Of a DNA stretch of 64,000 nucleotides, positions 1 through 8,530 are shown in pieces. How positions within the stretch are numbered: the stretch's first letter is position 1; each line of letters starts with the position of its first letter. A program made the translations under genes and the position numbers. The notes beneath the pieces are model-generated. The model saw only the letters and a list, made by a program, of their open reading frames with translations. It was not told where the DNA came from and made no database searches. Source of the DNA: an uncultured Cytophagales bacterium (GTDB lineage Bacteria; Bacteroidota; Bacteroidia; Cytophagales; Thermonemataceae); contig CALEMF010000020.1 in assembly GCA_937911505.1 (NCBI GenBank), forward strand, positions 27,954 through 91,953, in the 5' to 3' direction.

Positions 1-423
1 CTTTTAAAGCAAAAAGATACCACCCATATTTTCGTGTGGGATAAGCATTTACAGGATATTCTTCGCCTTACCCATATTCCCTTCCAGACGACAGCGCAAG
101 ACTTCTTGCAGGCTGAGGTAGGTATTACTACCTGTGAGGCACTGGTAGCTCGTACAGGAAGTATCTTAGTTTCTTCTCAGCAAGCGGGCGGCAGGCGACT
201 TAGTATTTATCCACCTGTACACATTGTAGTGGCTTTTACTTCTCAGTTGGTATACGATGTAAAGGCAGCTTTACAGCAAGCTCAGCAAAAAGACGCTTTG
301 CCTTCTATGCTTTCTTTTATTACAGGCCCTAGCCGTACCGCTGATATAGAAAAAACCTTGGTATTAGGCGCACACGGCCCGAAAGAGTTACACGTATTTC
401 TGATAGATGACTTAACAAGCTAA
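1..423 (+). CDS. LUD-domain protein (LutC/YkgG-like), C-terminal part
   Basis: The reading frame is open from the left edge and ends at TAA, so only the last 140 codons are visible. The segment TTCEALVARTGSILVSS followed by PSRTADIEKTLVLGAHGP is the C-terminal signature of the LUD (lactate utilisation, formerly DUF162) family. Known members include LutC and LutB of the LutABC L-lactate oxidation complex; many others have no assigned role. With the N-terminus and upstream genes missing, a role in lactate oxidation is only an inference. A GTG that could be read as a start lies about 11 codons in, but homology and the open upstream frame argue that the gene begins outside the window. A weak hairpin (AAGGG/CCCTT) follows the stop. 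Confidence 0.85.
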   Translation, partial: LLKQKDTTHIFVWDKHLQDILRLTHIPFQTTAQDFLQAEVGITTCEALVARTGSILVSSQQAGGRRLSIYPPVHIVVAFTSQLVYDVKAALQQAQQKDALPSMLSFITGPSRTADIEKTLVLGAHGPKELHVFLIDDLTS

Positions 424-500
424 GGGATTTCGAACCCTTCACGTGTTAAGATATTGGCCTAGGTACTTTTTACAAATATTTCTAACGTTTTGATACGTAC

Positions 501-851
501 TTATAAGAAGCCATCTCTAATGCCACAAATTTCTTCATCGGGACATTCTTCACATTGCTCGTAATAACGTAGGCTCACACACGGTACCAAGGCAATCGGG
601 CCATCGAGTAAGCGAAGGATATCAATAATATTAATGGCATCTGGAGGCTTCGCTAAGTAATAACCCCCTCCTTTTCCCTTTTTACTTTTTAAAAACCCGC
701 CATTGCGGAGTTCCAGTAAAATCGCTTCTAAGAATTTCTTAGGAATTTTACAAGCAGTAGCTATCTCACTAATCAATACCGTACCCTGATCATACTTTTT
801 GGCTAAGTGTTTAAGGGCTAGTAGCGCATATTTGGCTTTTTTAGAAATCAT
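501..851 (-). CDS. Rrf2-family transcriptional regulator, short C-terminus
   Basis: An N-terminal winged helix (KAKYALLALKHLA, then ISEIATACKIPKKFLEAILLELRNGGFLKSKKGKGGGYYLA) is diagnostic of the Rrf2 family, to which IscR, NsrR and CymR belong. The wing motif GKGGGY is intact. Three or more cysteines (CVSLRYYEQCEECPDEEICGIRD) occupy the region that binds an Fe-S cluster in IscR and NsrR, so redox, iron or NO sensing is plausible. At 116 residues the protein stops right after CGIRDGFL, where most relatives continue with another 20-30 residues of dimerisation helix; this may be a natural short form or a 3' truncation. The target is unknown. The next gene on the same strand, 58 bp downstream, is a DUF2459 protein and could share the transcript. 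Confidence 0.85.
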   Translation of the reverse strand: MISKKAKYALLALKHLAKKYDQGTVLISEIATACKIPKKFLEAILLELRNGGFLKSKKGKGGGYYLAKPPDAINIIDILRLLDGPIALVPCVSLRYYEQCEECPDEEICGIRDGFL

Positions 852-909
852 AAAACGCCGTTGATTTTATGTAAAATTAAGCACTCCCCTTTAGAAATCA
901 AATTGTGCT

Positions 910-1599
910 TTAGCGATACCATAAAATACCCTTATCAAAAGGCGACCACCAAGCGGTACGAACATTAATTTTCTTGAGCCCCTCGTTTACCCAATCATTA
1001 CAGGTGTAGAAAAGATGATAGCTGGGGATCGCTTCATAGAAGTTGTCATTATAGGTATAATTACGATGGGGTAGTAGTACAGGACGTTGCGTATCCGTAT
1101 CAAATTGAAAGGTATCGAGTAAATACGGTACAAGGAGTTCGTACTGCGCTTCAGTAATGACCAGCACCTTGGATCGCTCACTTTCTGTGGGTGTGTTTTC
1201 GTAATAAGTAACATGCATTACTGACGCTGTAGGTAATAGTACAGCCTTGAAGGCGGTAGAAAAAGTAAGCTGATCCCACGTAGGGGTGGTTACATAAAAG
1301 GCTTTTTCTCCCAAGCCAAAAGCAATATAAGCTGCTTCTTGAGAAACGCGTCCAAAATCTTGTGGCATACAGTAGTCACGCCAGTCTATCACCGTATGTA
1401 CAGTAGGTACTACTAAGTCTGTATGTACACCGTTGCTCTTTACAAAGATGGGAATACCTTTTTGAGGAGCTTCATAGCTATTGTTTACTGGTAGTAAGCC
1501 TATACTGAAAGCGCCTAGTACATACAGTAAGACAACCGCTAGGCTGCTTACCAGTAGGAGAAATAAGTAATAAACTACTTTTCGGATAGGACGAGGCAT
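910..1599 (-). CDS. DUF2459 / TIGR02117 family membrane-anchored protein
   Basis: The 229-residue protein has an N-terminal hydrophobic segment (about residues 8-35), followed by a soluble domain. The sequence NGVHTDLVVP, a GLGEKAFYVTTPTW segment, and YHLFYTCNDWVNEGLKK near the C-terminus are the conserved blocks of DUF2459 (TIGR02117). The family is described as urease-region associated in some alphaproteobacteria, but no urease gene is visible here and its biochemical function is not established. The invariant His in VHTD and Cys in YTCN could be catalytic; this is an inference. The start codon abuts the terminator hairpin of the upstream dnaJ gene, so it probably needs its own promoter or limited read-through. 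Confidence 0.8.
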   Translation of the reverse strand: MPRPIRKVVYYLFLLLVSSLAVVLLYVLGAFSIGLLPVNNSYEAPQKGIPIFVKSNGVHTDLVVPTVHTVIDWRDYCMPQDFGRVSQEAAYIAFGLGEKAFYVTTPTWDQLTFSTAFKAVLLPTASVMHVTYYENTPTESERSKVLVITEAQYELLVPYLLDTFQFDTDTQRPVLLPHRNYTYNDNFYEAIPSYHLFYTCNDWVNEGLKKINVRTAWWSPFDKGILWYR

Positions 1600-1625
1600 A
1601 AAAAAACACAGGCTTTTGCCTGTGT
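1600..1625 (-). terminator. rho-independent terminator of the grpE-dnaJ transcript
   Basis: An 8-bp perfect stem ACACAGGC/GCCTGTGT with a four-base loop is followed, on the minus strand, by a run of seven T. It lies 22 bp after the dnaJ stop codon and immediately before the start codon of the DUF2459 gene. Confidence 0.75.
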
Positions 1626-1646
1626 AAAGTTATTGATTAAGACCTT

Positions 1647-2789
1647 TTATTGAAAAAACTCTTTCATTTTATCGAAAAAGCCTTTTGACTCCTTACCAGG
1701 ATTGGGGGTAAAGCTTTTGGAGTCTCTAAGCTTTTCTAGAATTTCTTTCTCTTCCGCACTCAACTTCTGAGGTGTCCATACGTTAACGTGTACGAGTTGG
1801 TCTCCTTTCCCATAGCCCTGTACATCTTTAATTCCCTTGCCACGTAAGCGTAAGATTTTTCCACTTTGCGTACCTGGCTCTATTTTTATCTTCACTTTCC
1901 CGTCAATAGTAGGTACTTCTACAGAAGCGCCTAGTACTGCATCTACAAAGTTAATGTACAAATCATAAATGATATTTTGCCCGTCTCGCTTGAGCTGTTC
2001 GTCCTCTTCTTCCTCAATGACAATTAATAAATCTCCGTATTGCCCTCCTCTAGCAGGATAGTTTCCTTTGCCACTCATGGACAACTGCATGCCTTCTACC
2101 ACACCTGCTGGAATACGAATAGGAATAATCTCTTCTTCTAGTTGACGTCCTTCCCCATTACACGTATCACAACGTTCTGTAATGATCTTTCCGAAGCCAT
2201 TGCAAGTAGGGCAAGTATTGGTAGTGATCATTTGGCCGAGCATCGTATTACTTACTTTTCTCACTACACCTGTACCGCCACAAGTAGTACAGGTTTGTAA
2301 AGCCGTACCATTCTTAGCGCCATTACCACCACAGGCTTTACAGGCTACGTGGCGCTTTACTTTAATTTTTTTCTCTACTCCCTCCGAAATCTCTTGTAGG
2401 GTGAGTTTTAGTTTAATACGCAGATTAGTACCACGTTTTACCCGTGTACCTCTTCCACCGCTTCCTCCAAAGAAGCTGTCAAAGGGACTTCCACCACCGC
2501 CGAAAATATCACTAAATTGTGAGAAGATATCTTCCATATTGAAGCCACCTGCGCCTGCACCACTATTGACCCCTTGATGACCAAACTGGTCGTAGCGTTG
2601 GCGCTTTTCTTGATTACTCAAGACACTATATGCTTCTGCAGCTTCCTTAAATTTCTCTTCTGCTTCTGCATTATCTGGATTTTTATCGGGATGGTACTTA
2701 ATGGCTAACTTACGATAAGCTTTTTTTATCTCCTCTGGCGAAGCATTTTTATCTACCCCAAGTACCTCATAGTAATCTCTCTTTGCCAT
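1647..2789 (-). CDS. dnaJ: chaperone DnaJ (Hsp40)
   Basis: This is a full-length type I Hsp40 of 380 residues. The J domain spans residues 1-70 with the HPD motif at 33-35, followed by a Gly/Phe-rich linker (about 75-120). Four zinc-binding CxxCxGxG-type repeats follow ([32 protein letters not shown]), then the C-terminal substrate-binding domains. It stimulates the ATPase of DnaK and delivers unfolded clients in the cytoplasm. It lies 42 bp downstream of grpE on the same strand and ends at a clear terminator, so grpE-dnaJ is a two-gene operon; dnaK is not in the window. Confidence 0.97.
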   Translation of the reverse strand: MAKRDYYEVLGVDKNASPEEIKKAYRKLAIKYHPDKNPDNAEAEEKFKEAAEAYSVLSNQEKRQRYDQFGHQGVNSGAGAGGFNMEDIFSQFSDIFGGGGSPFDSFFGGSGGRGTRVKRGTNLRIKLKLTLQEISEGVEKKIKVKRHVACKACGGNGAKNGTALQTCTTCGGTGVVRKVSNTMLGQMITTNTCPTCNGFGKIITERCDTCNGEGRQLEEEIIPIRIPAGVVEGMQLSMSGKGNYPARGGQYGDLLIVIEEEEDEQLKRDGQNIIYDLYINFVDAVLGASVEVPTIDGKVKIKIEPGTQSGKILRLRGKGIKDVQGYGKGDQLVHVNVWTPQKLSAEEKEILEKLRDSKSFTPNPGKESKGFFDKMKEFFQ

Positions 2790-2831
2790 AAATGTATGAA
2801 TTCAAGTATTTCTTCCTTTACAAGTAAATGC

Positions 2832-3452
2832 CTAACTTCCTGTTACTACTTTTGCAAAACGTATCAGTTTGTCGCCAAGGTAGTAGCCTTTTTCTACTAC
2901 ATCCATAATTTTTCCTTTCATCTCTTCGCTTGGTGCAGGCACACGGGTAATGGCATCGTGGCGTTCTGCATCAAAAGGATCACCTACCTTTATTTCCATA
3001 GGTTTTAGGCCTTTCTCCTGTAAAGTCTTATAAAACTTATTGTAAATCAACAGCTCTCCTTCTTTGATAGACTTCATCGCCTCGTTTTCAGCATCTTCTT
3101 GCTCAACTGCCTTTAAGGCTCTTTCGAAATCGTCGAGTACAGGTAAAAGGCTCTTGATGAGTGATGCATTGGCTTGTTGTATATAGTCAATTTTTTCTTT
3201 GGCAGCGCGTCTTCTCAAATTCTCAAAGTCAGCGAACAGCCGTAAGTATTTATCTTTTTGCTCGGTAAGCTCTCTCATCAACTTTGCCGTAGGATCGTCT
3301 TCCTCTACCTCTTCTTTATTTTCCTCTGCTTCTTCTACAATGCCCGCGGCTACTTTATCTTCTATCTCATCGGTAGTTGTAGACTGCTCTTCAGGTGTCT
3401 CTTTTTTTTCTTCCTGATTTTCTAGGGCATCTTTCTCTTTATTATCTTCCAT
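2832..3452 (-). CDS. grpE: nucleotide exchange factor GrpE
   Basis: The 206-residue GrpE has a long acidic, Glu-rich N-terminus (residues 1-55), a coiled-coil dimerisation helix containing EQKDKYLRLFADFENLRRRA, and the C-terminal beta domain with the conserved GDPFDAERHDAITRV and GYYLGDKLIRFAKV blocks. GrpE releases ADP from DnaK. The extended acidic N-terminus is typical of Bacteroidota GrpE. The gene is followed directly by dnaJ. The upstream gap to typA carries three TGnC/GACA-type inverted elements that may serve heat-shock control; no CIRCE element is visible. Confidence 0.96.
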   Translation of the reverse strand: MEDNKEKDALENQEEKKETPEEQSTTTDEIEDKVAAGIVEEAEENKEEVEEDDPTAKLMRELTEQKDKYLRLFADFENLRRRAAKEKIDYIQQANASLIKSLLPVLDDFERALKAVEQEDAENEAMKSIKEGELLIYNKFYKTLQEKGLKPMEIKVGDPFDAERHDAITRVPAPSEEMKGKIMDVVEKGYYLGDKLIRFAKVVTGS

Positions 3453-3506
3453 GTGTAATTGAATACCTATTTAAAAATATACGTTGATCGAAATATGTGT
3501 TTAATC

Positions 3507-3560
3507 TGTCTACAAAACAGACAAGGATTTTGCCAATACGGACAAGCGCCATTTTGACAG
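3507..3560. promoter_or_regulatory. cluster of three TGnC...GACA elements upstream of grpE
   Basis: The 132-bp gap between typA and grpE holds an inverted repeat TGTCT-N7-AGACA (3507-3523), then TGCCAATACGGACA (3531-3544) and CGCCATTTTGACAG (3547-3560). The latter two share a YGCCA-N3/4-GACA layout. No TAnnTTTG element is seen between this cluster and grpE. The placement suggests an operator or alternative-sigma site controlling the chaperone operon; the regulator is not identified. Confidence 0.35.
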
Positions 3561-3584
3561 GATTCAATAGATTATTGACTGCTT

Positions 3585-5390
3585 CTAGGCCATTTTTGCT
3601 TCCATACGCTTTCTTTCGTTTTCGTCTAGGTAGATCTTACGCATCCGAATGGCCGTAGGTGTTACTTCTACGTACTCATCTTTCTGAATATACTCCAATG
3701 CCTCTTCCAAAGAAAAGTCTGTCTTAGGAGCAATCTTGTTGTTATCGTCAGAGCCGGCTGCGCGGAAGTTGGTAAGCTTCTTAGCCGTTTGTATGTTTAC
3801 GACGAGGTCATTGCCTCTAGTATGCTCTCCAATTACTTGCCCCATATACACCTCTTCGTTAGGCGATACGAAAAAGATACCTCTGTCTTGGAGTTTGTCT
3901 ATGGAATAAGCCGTGGCCATACCCGTACCTTTAGAAATCAACGAACCGCTATTTCTCTCTGGGATAGGCCCTTTATAAGGCTCGTAACTCTTGAAGCGGT
4001 GTGTCATGATCGCTTCTCCCTGCGTGGCGGTAAGGACAAGGTTCCTTAGTCCAATTAGCCCGCGAGACGGAATATTGAATTCGAGATGCTGTAAATCTCC
4101 TTTAGGCTCCATAATGATGAGTTCGCCCTTGCGTTGGGTGGCTAGTTCTATTACCTTCCCTGAAACCTCTTCGGGTACATCTACTACTAGCGATTCGATC
4201 GGTTCGTGCTTGGTGCCTTCGATTTCTTTATAAAGTACCTGCGGCTGACCTACTTGTAACTCATAGCCTTCTCGACGCATCGTTTCGATGAGGATAGACA
4301 AGTGTAAAACGCCTCTTCCAAACACGAGAAACTTATCCTCTGAATCGGTAGGCTGTACGCGTAACGCTAGGTTTTTCTCGGTTTCCTTTATTAAGCGATC
4401 ACGCAAGTGACGAGAAGTGACAAACTTTCCTTCTTTACCGAAAAAAGGTGAGTTGTTGATAGTAAAGAGCATACTCATCGTAGGCTCATCAATGGCGATG
4501 CGAGGTAAGGCGTCAGGGTTGTCTACATCAGTAAGTGTATCACCAATTTCAAAATCATCCAGACCAATCACAGCGCAGATGTCACCTGCTTTTACCTGCT
4601 CTACTTTGGCACGTCCTAAGCCTTCAAACACCTGTAATTCTTTTATTCTTACTTTTTTAATGCTTTCATCAGCCTTGCAGAGTGCCATCGTTTTTCCCGT
4701 CTCTAATACACCTCTGTACACCCGTCCAATGGCGATACGTCCTACGAATGAGGAATAATCAAGCGACGTAATTTGCATTTGTGGAATCCCTTCTGGGCTT
4801 GGCGCAGGCGGAATCACCTCAATGATGGTATCTAGTAAGGGTACAATATCTTCGGTAGGGCTTTTCCAGTCTTTGCTCATCCAGCCTTGCTTGGCAGAGC
4901 CAAAGACTGTTTCAAATTCTAGCTGCTCTTCGCTGGCGCCCAAGTTAAACATCAGCTCAAAAACGGCCTCGTGTACTTCATCAGGGCGGCAGTTAGGTTT
5001 GTCTACCTTGTTGATCACTACGATGGGCTTTAAACCTAGCTGAATGGCTTTACTGAGCACAAAACGGGTTTGGGGCATCGGCCCCTCGAAGGCATCTACC
5101 AGTACCAGTACGCCATCGGCCATTTTAAGTACGCGCTCTACCTCTCCCCCAAAGTCGGCGTGACCGGGCGTATCTATAATATTAATTTTAACGTCTTTGT
5201 ACTGAATGGATACGTTTTTAGAAACAATGGTAATGCCTCTTTCTCTCTCTAGCTCGTTGTTGTCGAGAATCAGGTCATCGAACTGCTGGTTTTCTCTAAA
5301 GAGCTTCGCTGCGTGAATCATCTTATCCACGAGCGTTGTTTTTCCGTGGTCTACGTGGGCAATGATGGCAATATTTCTAATCTGCTGCAT
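3585..5390 (-). CDS. typA: translational GTPase TypA/BipA
   Basis: The 601-residue protein has all G-domain motifs: G1 AHVDHGKT (residues 11-18), G2 RGIT (51-54), G3 DTPGH (73-77) and G4 NKVD (127-130). Elongation-factor domains II, III and V and the BipA-specific C-terminal domain with the [13 protein letters not shown] block follow. Length and architecture are those of canonical TypA/BipA, a ribosome-binding GTPase involved in 50S maturation and stress adaptation. It is monocistronic on the minus strand, with a Bacteroidota-type -7 element just upstream of the start. Confidence 0.97.
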   Translation of the reverse strand: MQQIRNIAIIAHVDHGKTTLVDKMIHAAKLFRENQQFDDLILDNNELERERGITIVSKNVSIQYKDVKINIIDTPGHADFGGEVERVLKMADGVLVLVDAFEGPMPQTRFVLSKAIQLGLKPIVVINKVDKPNCRPDEVHEAVFELMFNLGASEEQLEFETVFGSAKQGWMSKDWKSPTEDIVPLLDTIIEVIPPAPSPEGIPQMQITSLDYSSFVGRIAIGRVYRGVLETGKTMALCKADESIKKVRIKELQVFEGLGRAKVEQVKAGDICAVIGLDDFEIGDTLTDVDNPDALPRIAIDEPTMSMLFTINNSPFFGKEGKFVTSRHLRDRLIKETEKNLALRVQPTDSEDKFLVFGRGVLHLSILIETMRREGYELQVGQPQVLYKEIEGTKHEPIESLVVDVPEEVSGKVIELATQRKGELIIMEPKGDLQHLEFNIPSRGLIGLRNLVLTATQGEAIMTHRFKSYEPYKGPIPERNSGSLISKGTGMATAYSIDKLQDRGIFFVSPNEEVYMGQVIGEHTRGNDLVVNIQTAKKLTNFRAAGSDDNNKIAPKTDFSLEEALEYIQKDEYVEVTPTAIRMRKIYLDENERKRMEAKMA

Positions 5391-5412
5391 ATGTGAAATA
5401 GGTTTCAGGTGG

Positions 5413-5420
5413 CAAAGGTA
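5413..5420 (-). promoter_or_regulatory. candidate -7 element of typA
   Basis: The minus-strand sequence TACCTTTG matches the Bacteroidota -7 consensus TAnnTTTG exactly and lies 22 bases before the typA start codon. No clear TTG -33 element is seen at the usual spacing, so support is partial. Confidence 0.45.
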
Positions 5421-5595
5421 GTTAAAAAAAGCTAGAGTTGTATTACGCCATCGTAAAATTGCTTTTTGTACAGACTGTTATACGTATTTATGAGAGCGAG
5501 TGATGTGATAAAACACTCGCGATAGTTCTCTGAGTTTACTTTTAAACACTTTAAAATAACTGAACAAAACAAGGGGGTCTTTAGGTTAATTGGTC

Positions 5596-6483
5596 ATGTC
5601 GGTGAAAAAACATAACAGTCAAAACGATTTCATCAATGCATTACACTTAACAGATCAAAGATCGGATACGGGCATTTTTATCTTGGATATTCAGGAGGTG
5701 TCAGATAAAGTGGCTGAATCGATGGAAATCTACCGTAATGACTTCTATGAAATAGACCTCATTAAAGGACAGTATGACTTCAAGTTCACGATTGATCATA
5801 CCACTTATCATCCACAAGGAGAGACTTATCTTGCTTTTGTAGCACCTTATCAATTGCAGACCTATGAGGTGCTGGGCGATCAGCTTGGTGTAGAAGGTTA
5901 TATCATTTATGTTGATAAGGATGCTTTCCAACGACTGGATTTAGGAGAGCACTTTCCCTTTTTTAAGAGAGATAGAGAAAGCTTTTTTAGCCTCTCGGAA
6001 GAACAAAGCGAAGAATTATTTGAGCTTGCGAAGCATATGGCCACAGCCTTCCAAGCAAACGCACCTTTAAGCTACAAAATACTACAAGCTTACCTACAAA
6101 TTTTCTTGTGCAAGTCAGCTATTTTTTTTGATTATAAAAAAGAAAAAACGAAGCATTCATTACGGCTTATGGCACGTTTTGAAGCACTCGTTCATCAGCA
6201 ATATGTACAACACAAATCAGTGCAGTATTACGCTCGTGAGCTGGCTATTTCTACTAGACAACTTAGCAGTATTACGCAGCAAGTCATTGGGAAATCTCCC
6301 TTACGCTTTGTTCATGATATTATCCTCAATGAATCAAAATCGCTGCTTGTAAGCTCAAAAATGACTACGTCCGAAGTATCCTATACACTCGGCTTTGAGG
6401 AGGTAGCGCACTTTTCCAGATTTTTTAAGAAATATGTGGGCATCCCTCCCTCACTATACAAAGAAAAACACCGAAATGGGTAA
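5596..6483 (+). CDS. AraC-family transcriptional regulator
   Basis: The C-terminal 100 residues form a double helix-turn-helix of the AraC/XylS type: VQYYARELAISTRQLSSITQQVIGKSP for the first HTH and TTSEVSYTLGFEEVAHFSRFFKKYVGIPPSLYK for the second, including the hallmark GFEEVAHFSRFFKK. The N-terminal half (residues 20-180) is a cupin-like sensor domain. A TTG two codons upstream is in frame, but the ATG used here gives the expected length of 295. The co-oriented MFS transporter 68 bp downstream is a natural regulatory target; it has its own -7 element, so it can be transcribed separately. Confidence 0.9.
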   Translation: MSVKKHNSQNDFINALHLTDQRSDTGIFILDIQEVSDKVAESMEIYRNDFYEIDLIKGQYDFKFTIDHTTYHPQGETYLAFVAPYQLQTYEVLGDQLGVEGYIIYVDKDAFQRLDLGEHFPFFKRDRESFFSLSEEQSEELFELAKHMATAFQANAPLSYKILQAYLQIFLCKSAIFFDYKKEKTKHSLRLMARFEALVHQQYVQHKSVQYYARELAISTRQLSSITQQVIGKSPLRFVHDIILNESKSLLVSSKMTTSEVSYTLGFEEVAHFSRFFKKYVGIPPSLYKEKHRNG

Positions 6484-6526
6484 CACGACCACTTAATATG
6501 ACAAACCACTAAGGCTACCTATACGC

Positions 6527-6534
6527 TAACTTTG
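6527..6534 (+). promoter_or_regulatory. candidate -7 element for the MFS gene
   Basis: TAACTTTG matches TAnnTTTG and lies 17 bases before the ATG of the MFS transporter. No good TTG is present at the expected -33 distance, so transcription may need an activator such as the adjacent AraC protein; this is an inference. Confidence 0.4.
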
Positions 6535-6551
6535 TCACAAACAAAAAGCGT

Positions 6552-7778
6552 ATGTGGCAGAATAAAAGACTATTACTGATTTATGCAATTGTTCTTGTAG
6601 ACATCGTCGCAGGATCTATTGTGTGGCCTGTATGGCCTCAATTTGTTAAAGGGTACACCCATCCAGAATTGTTGCTAGCCATTGGTACAGCCATTTTTAT
6701 TGGTTTACAACTTTTTACTGCTCCTCTATTAGGTAGTATTTCTGATAGAAAGGGTAGAAAGCCTGTCTTTATGATTACCGCCGTTGGTACTTTCTTATCT
6801 AACCTTCTACTCATTCCAAGAAATGCCTTTGCCTACTTTAGTAACCGAGGGACAGATGGATTGACCAATGGGGTCTATGCGGCTGTCCGCTCCTCGATTA
6901 CCGATATTTCTGACGAAAAAGACCTGCTACGCAATATGGGGCTGGAGGGAACCATCGTATCTCTAGGGTTTATTCTTGGACCGCTTATCGCCTCGCTCAT
7001 ACTACTTGGTTTTAACGTTGTTGATAAGCAGATTGTGCCTACACTTATTTATACAGGTATTGCTATTTCTGCGATCAATATTTTACTAAGCTATCTTTTT
7101 AAGGAAACGTTGCTTTTAAAACGGTCAAGGGCTCCAGTAGATTGGCGTAATACGTTTAAGGCGTCTCTTCATCTCATCAGCCACTTTAAAAGAATCATCA
7201 CGTTAGATAAAAGTCGCCCAGGATTACTCAATACAGTAATTTTACAAATTTGTCTGGTGCTAAGTCTTGGGTACTACAATTACCTTATTACATACATCAG
7301 CTTGGGGTCACTCCAGATGACCCCAAAAGAGATCTCTTATTTCTTCACCTACTTTGGTGTAATCTTTCTCATCGTTAGCTATATCTTTTATTCTTACCTC
7401 GTCGACAGGCTACATCCAACGCAGTGTTTGGTGTGGATGTCTTTGATCGGTATGATCACCCACGTAGGCTACGCGCTGATTGGAGGGTCTCAGCTAGCCT
7501 TGTACACCATAGTAACGCTAGACTGTCTCACCATCGGTCTACTTCCTGGTTTAATGGATGGCTTAATTGGAAGGTATACAGAAGCAGACGATAGAGGTGA
7601 AATATTTGGGATTGTACAAGCGCTCAGTAGCGTTAGTAGCTTTCTTACTACGCTCATCTTTGGCGCTTTATCTGTCGTTTCCTTACAACTACCTTTTTAC
7701 TGGTTTGCCGTCTGCCTCATCCCGTTATTATTTGCTCATCAATTATTACGTAAAAATGAGAAAGTTATTATTTCTTAG
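6552..7778 (+). CDS. MFS transporter, Tet/multidrug-type
   Basis: The 408-residue protein has about twelve hydrophobic segments. The loop after TM2 carries MFS motif A (GSISDRKGRKPVF, near residues 61-73), and LEGTIVSLGFILGPLIASLIL in TM5 corresponds to the antiporter motif C region (GxxxGPxxG). These are the features of the drug:H+ antiporter branch that includes TetA-like exporters. The N-terminus (YAIVLVDIVAGSIVWPVWPQF) also resembles that group. The substrate cannot be read from sequence. The gene lies downstream of an AraC regulator, and its 3' end overlaps the start of a small secreted beta-rich protein by 23 bp. Confidence 0.85.
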   Translation: MWQNKRLLLIYAIVLVDIVAGSIVWPVWPQFVKGYTHPELLLAIGTAIFIGLQLFTAPLLGSISDRKGRKPVFMITAVGTFLSNLLLIPRNAFAYFSNRGTDGLTNGVYAAVRSSITDISDEKDLLRNMGLEGTIVSLGFILGPLIASLILLGFNVVDKQIVPTLIYTGIAISAINILLSYLFKETLLLKRSRAPVDWRNTFKASLHLISHFKRIITLDKSRPGLLNTVILQICLVLSLGYYNYLITYISLGSLQMTPKEISYFFTYFGVIFLIVSYIFYSYLVDRLHPTQCLVWMSLIGMITHVGYALIGGSQLALYTIVTLDCLTIGLLPGLMDGLIGRYTEADDRGEIFGIVQALSSVSSFLTTLIFGALSVVSLQLPFYWFAVCLIPLLFAHQLLRKNEKVIIS

Positions 7779-8391
7779 TCTACTATGGCCGAGTAGTTTG
7801 CTAGCACAGATACCTATAGAGGTAATAGTAGGTCATAAACAGCTTCAACACGAGTTTTTCTTCTTTGAAGATTTTGATCAAAAAGCAAGATGGAGCCTCT
7901 TCAGTATGGGACGATTTGCTGTGGACTACGAAGACTCGCAGCGAAATAGCTCTTTTATTAGCTCACAAGTGACTTATAATTTTACTACTAGCTGGGGGCT
8001 ATCTAGTGGAGCTATTTATAGCGAAGGAGACTTTGCCCCAATTTTGGCTGTCTCTTACGTTTACACAAACCAATCAGGCAACCTTTTTATCAATTTGTTC
8101 CCCACTTGGATTATCAGAGATAAAGCAGAATACGAGTTATTTGGGCTGGTATTTTTTACGCCTAAACTCAACGATAAGCTCAATCTGTTCAGTCAATTGA
8201 TTTTTGGGAGTATAATGAACCACCGCTTGAACGAGCATTTATTCAGCTACCAACAAGTACGCCTAGGTGTAGACTTGGTAGGAAAATTTCAAGGTGGCTT
8301 TGGACTTGATCAAAACATTATCGGTGGATCGGCTGAAGTCCCTAGCAACTACACGTATAATTTGGGCATATTTCTTCGAAAAGAGTTCTAG
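7756..8391 (+). CDS. exported beta-barrel-like protein, unknown function
   Basis: The ATG chosen overlaps the end of the MFS gene by 23 bp. It is preferred because it creates a proper signal peptide (MRKLLFLSLLWPSSLLAQ); the same frame is open further upstream but there encodes only antisense-free overlap with the MFS gene. The mature 190 residues are rich in alternating aromatic strands (for example SSQVTYNFTTSWGLSSGAIYSE, written here as strand pairs) and end in Phe (FLRKEF), the usual sign of an outer-membrane beta-barrel. No family is recognised with confidence. Translational coupling to the exporter suggests a linked function. Confidence 0.65.
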   Translation: MRKLLFLSLLWPSSLLAQIPIEVIVGHKQLQHEFFFFEDFDQKARWSLFSMGRFAVDYEDSQRNSSFISSQVTYNFTTSWGLSSGAIYSEGDFAPILAVSYVYTNQSGNLFINLFPTWIIRDKAEYELFGLVFFTPKLNDKLNLFSQLIFGSIMNHRLNEHLFSYQQVRLGVDLVGKFQGGFGLDQNIIGGSAEVPSNYTYNLGIFLRKEF

Positions 8392-8530
8392 TAGTATTGA
8401 GTACTCGCTTTCTTTTTTGAAAATGAAATTTCTGGGTAGCTTTACCTCAAAGAAGCAAAGATTGACTCAATTGATGATTGATTGAAAGCTTCTTACAAAA
8501 TGTAATCAAAAACCCTTACTAATCCACCTT

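Noticed and set aside
7567..7755. Longer start for the small beta-barrel-like protein
   Set aside because: The extension lies within the MFS gene in another frame and would bury the signal peptide.
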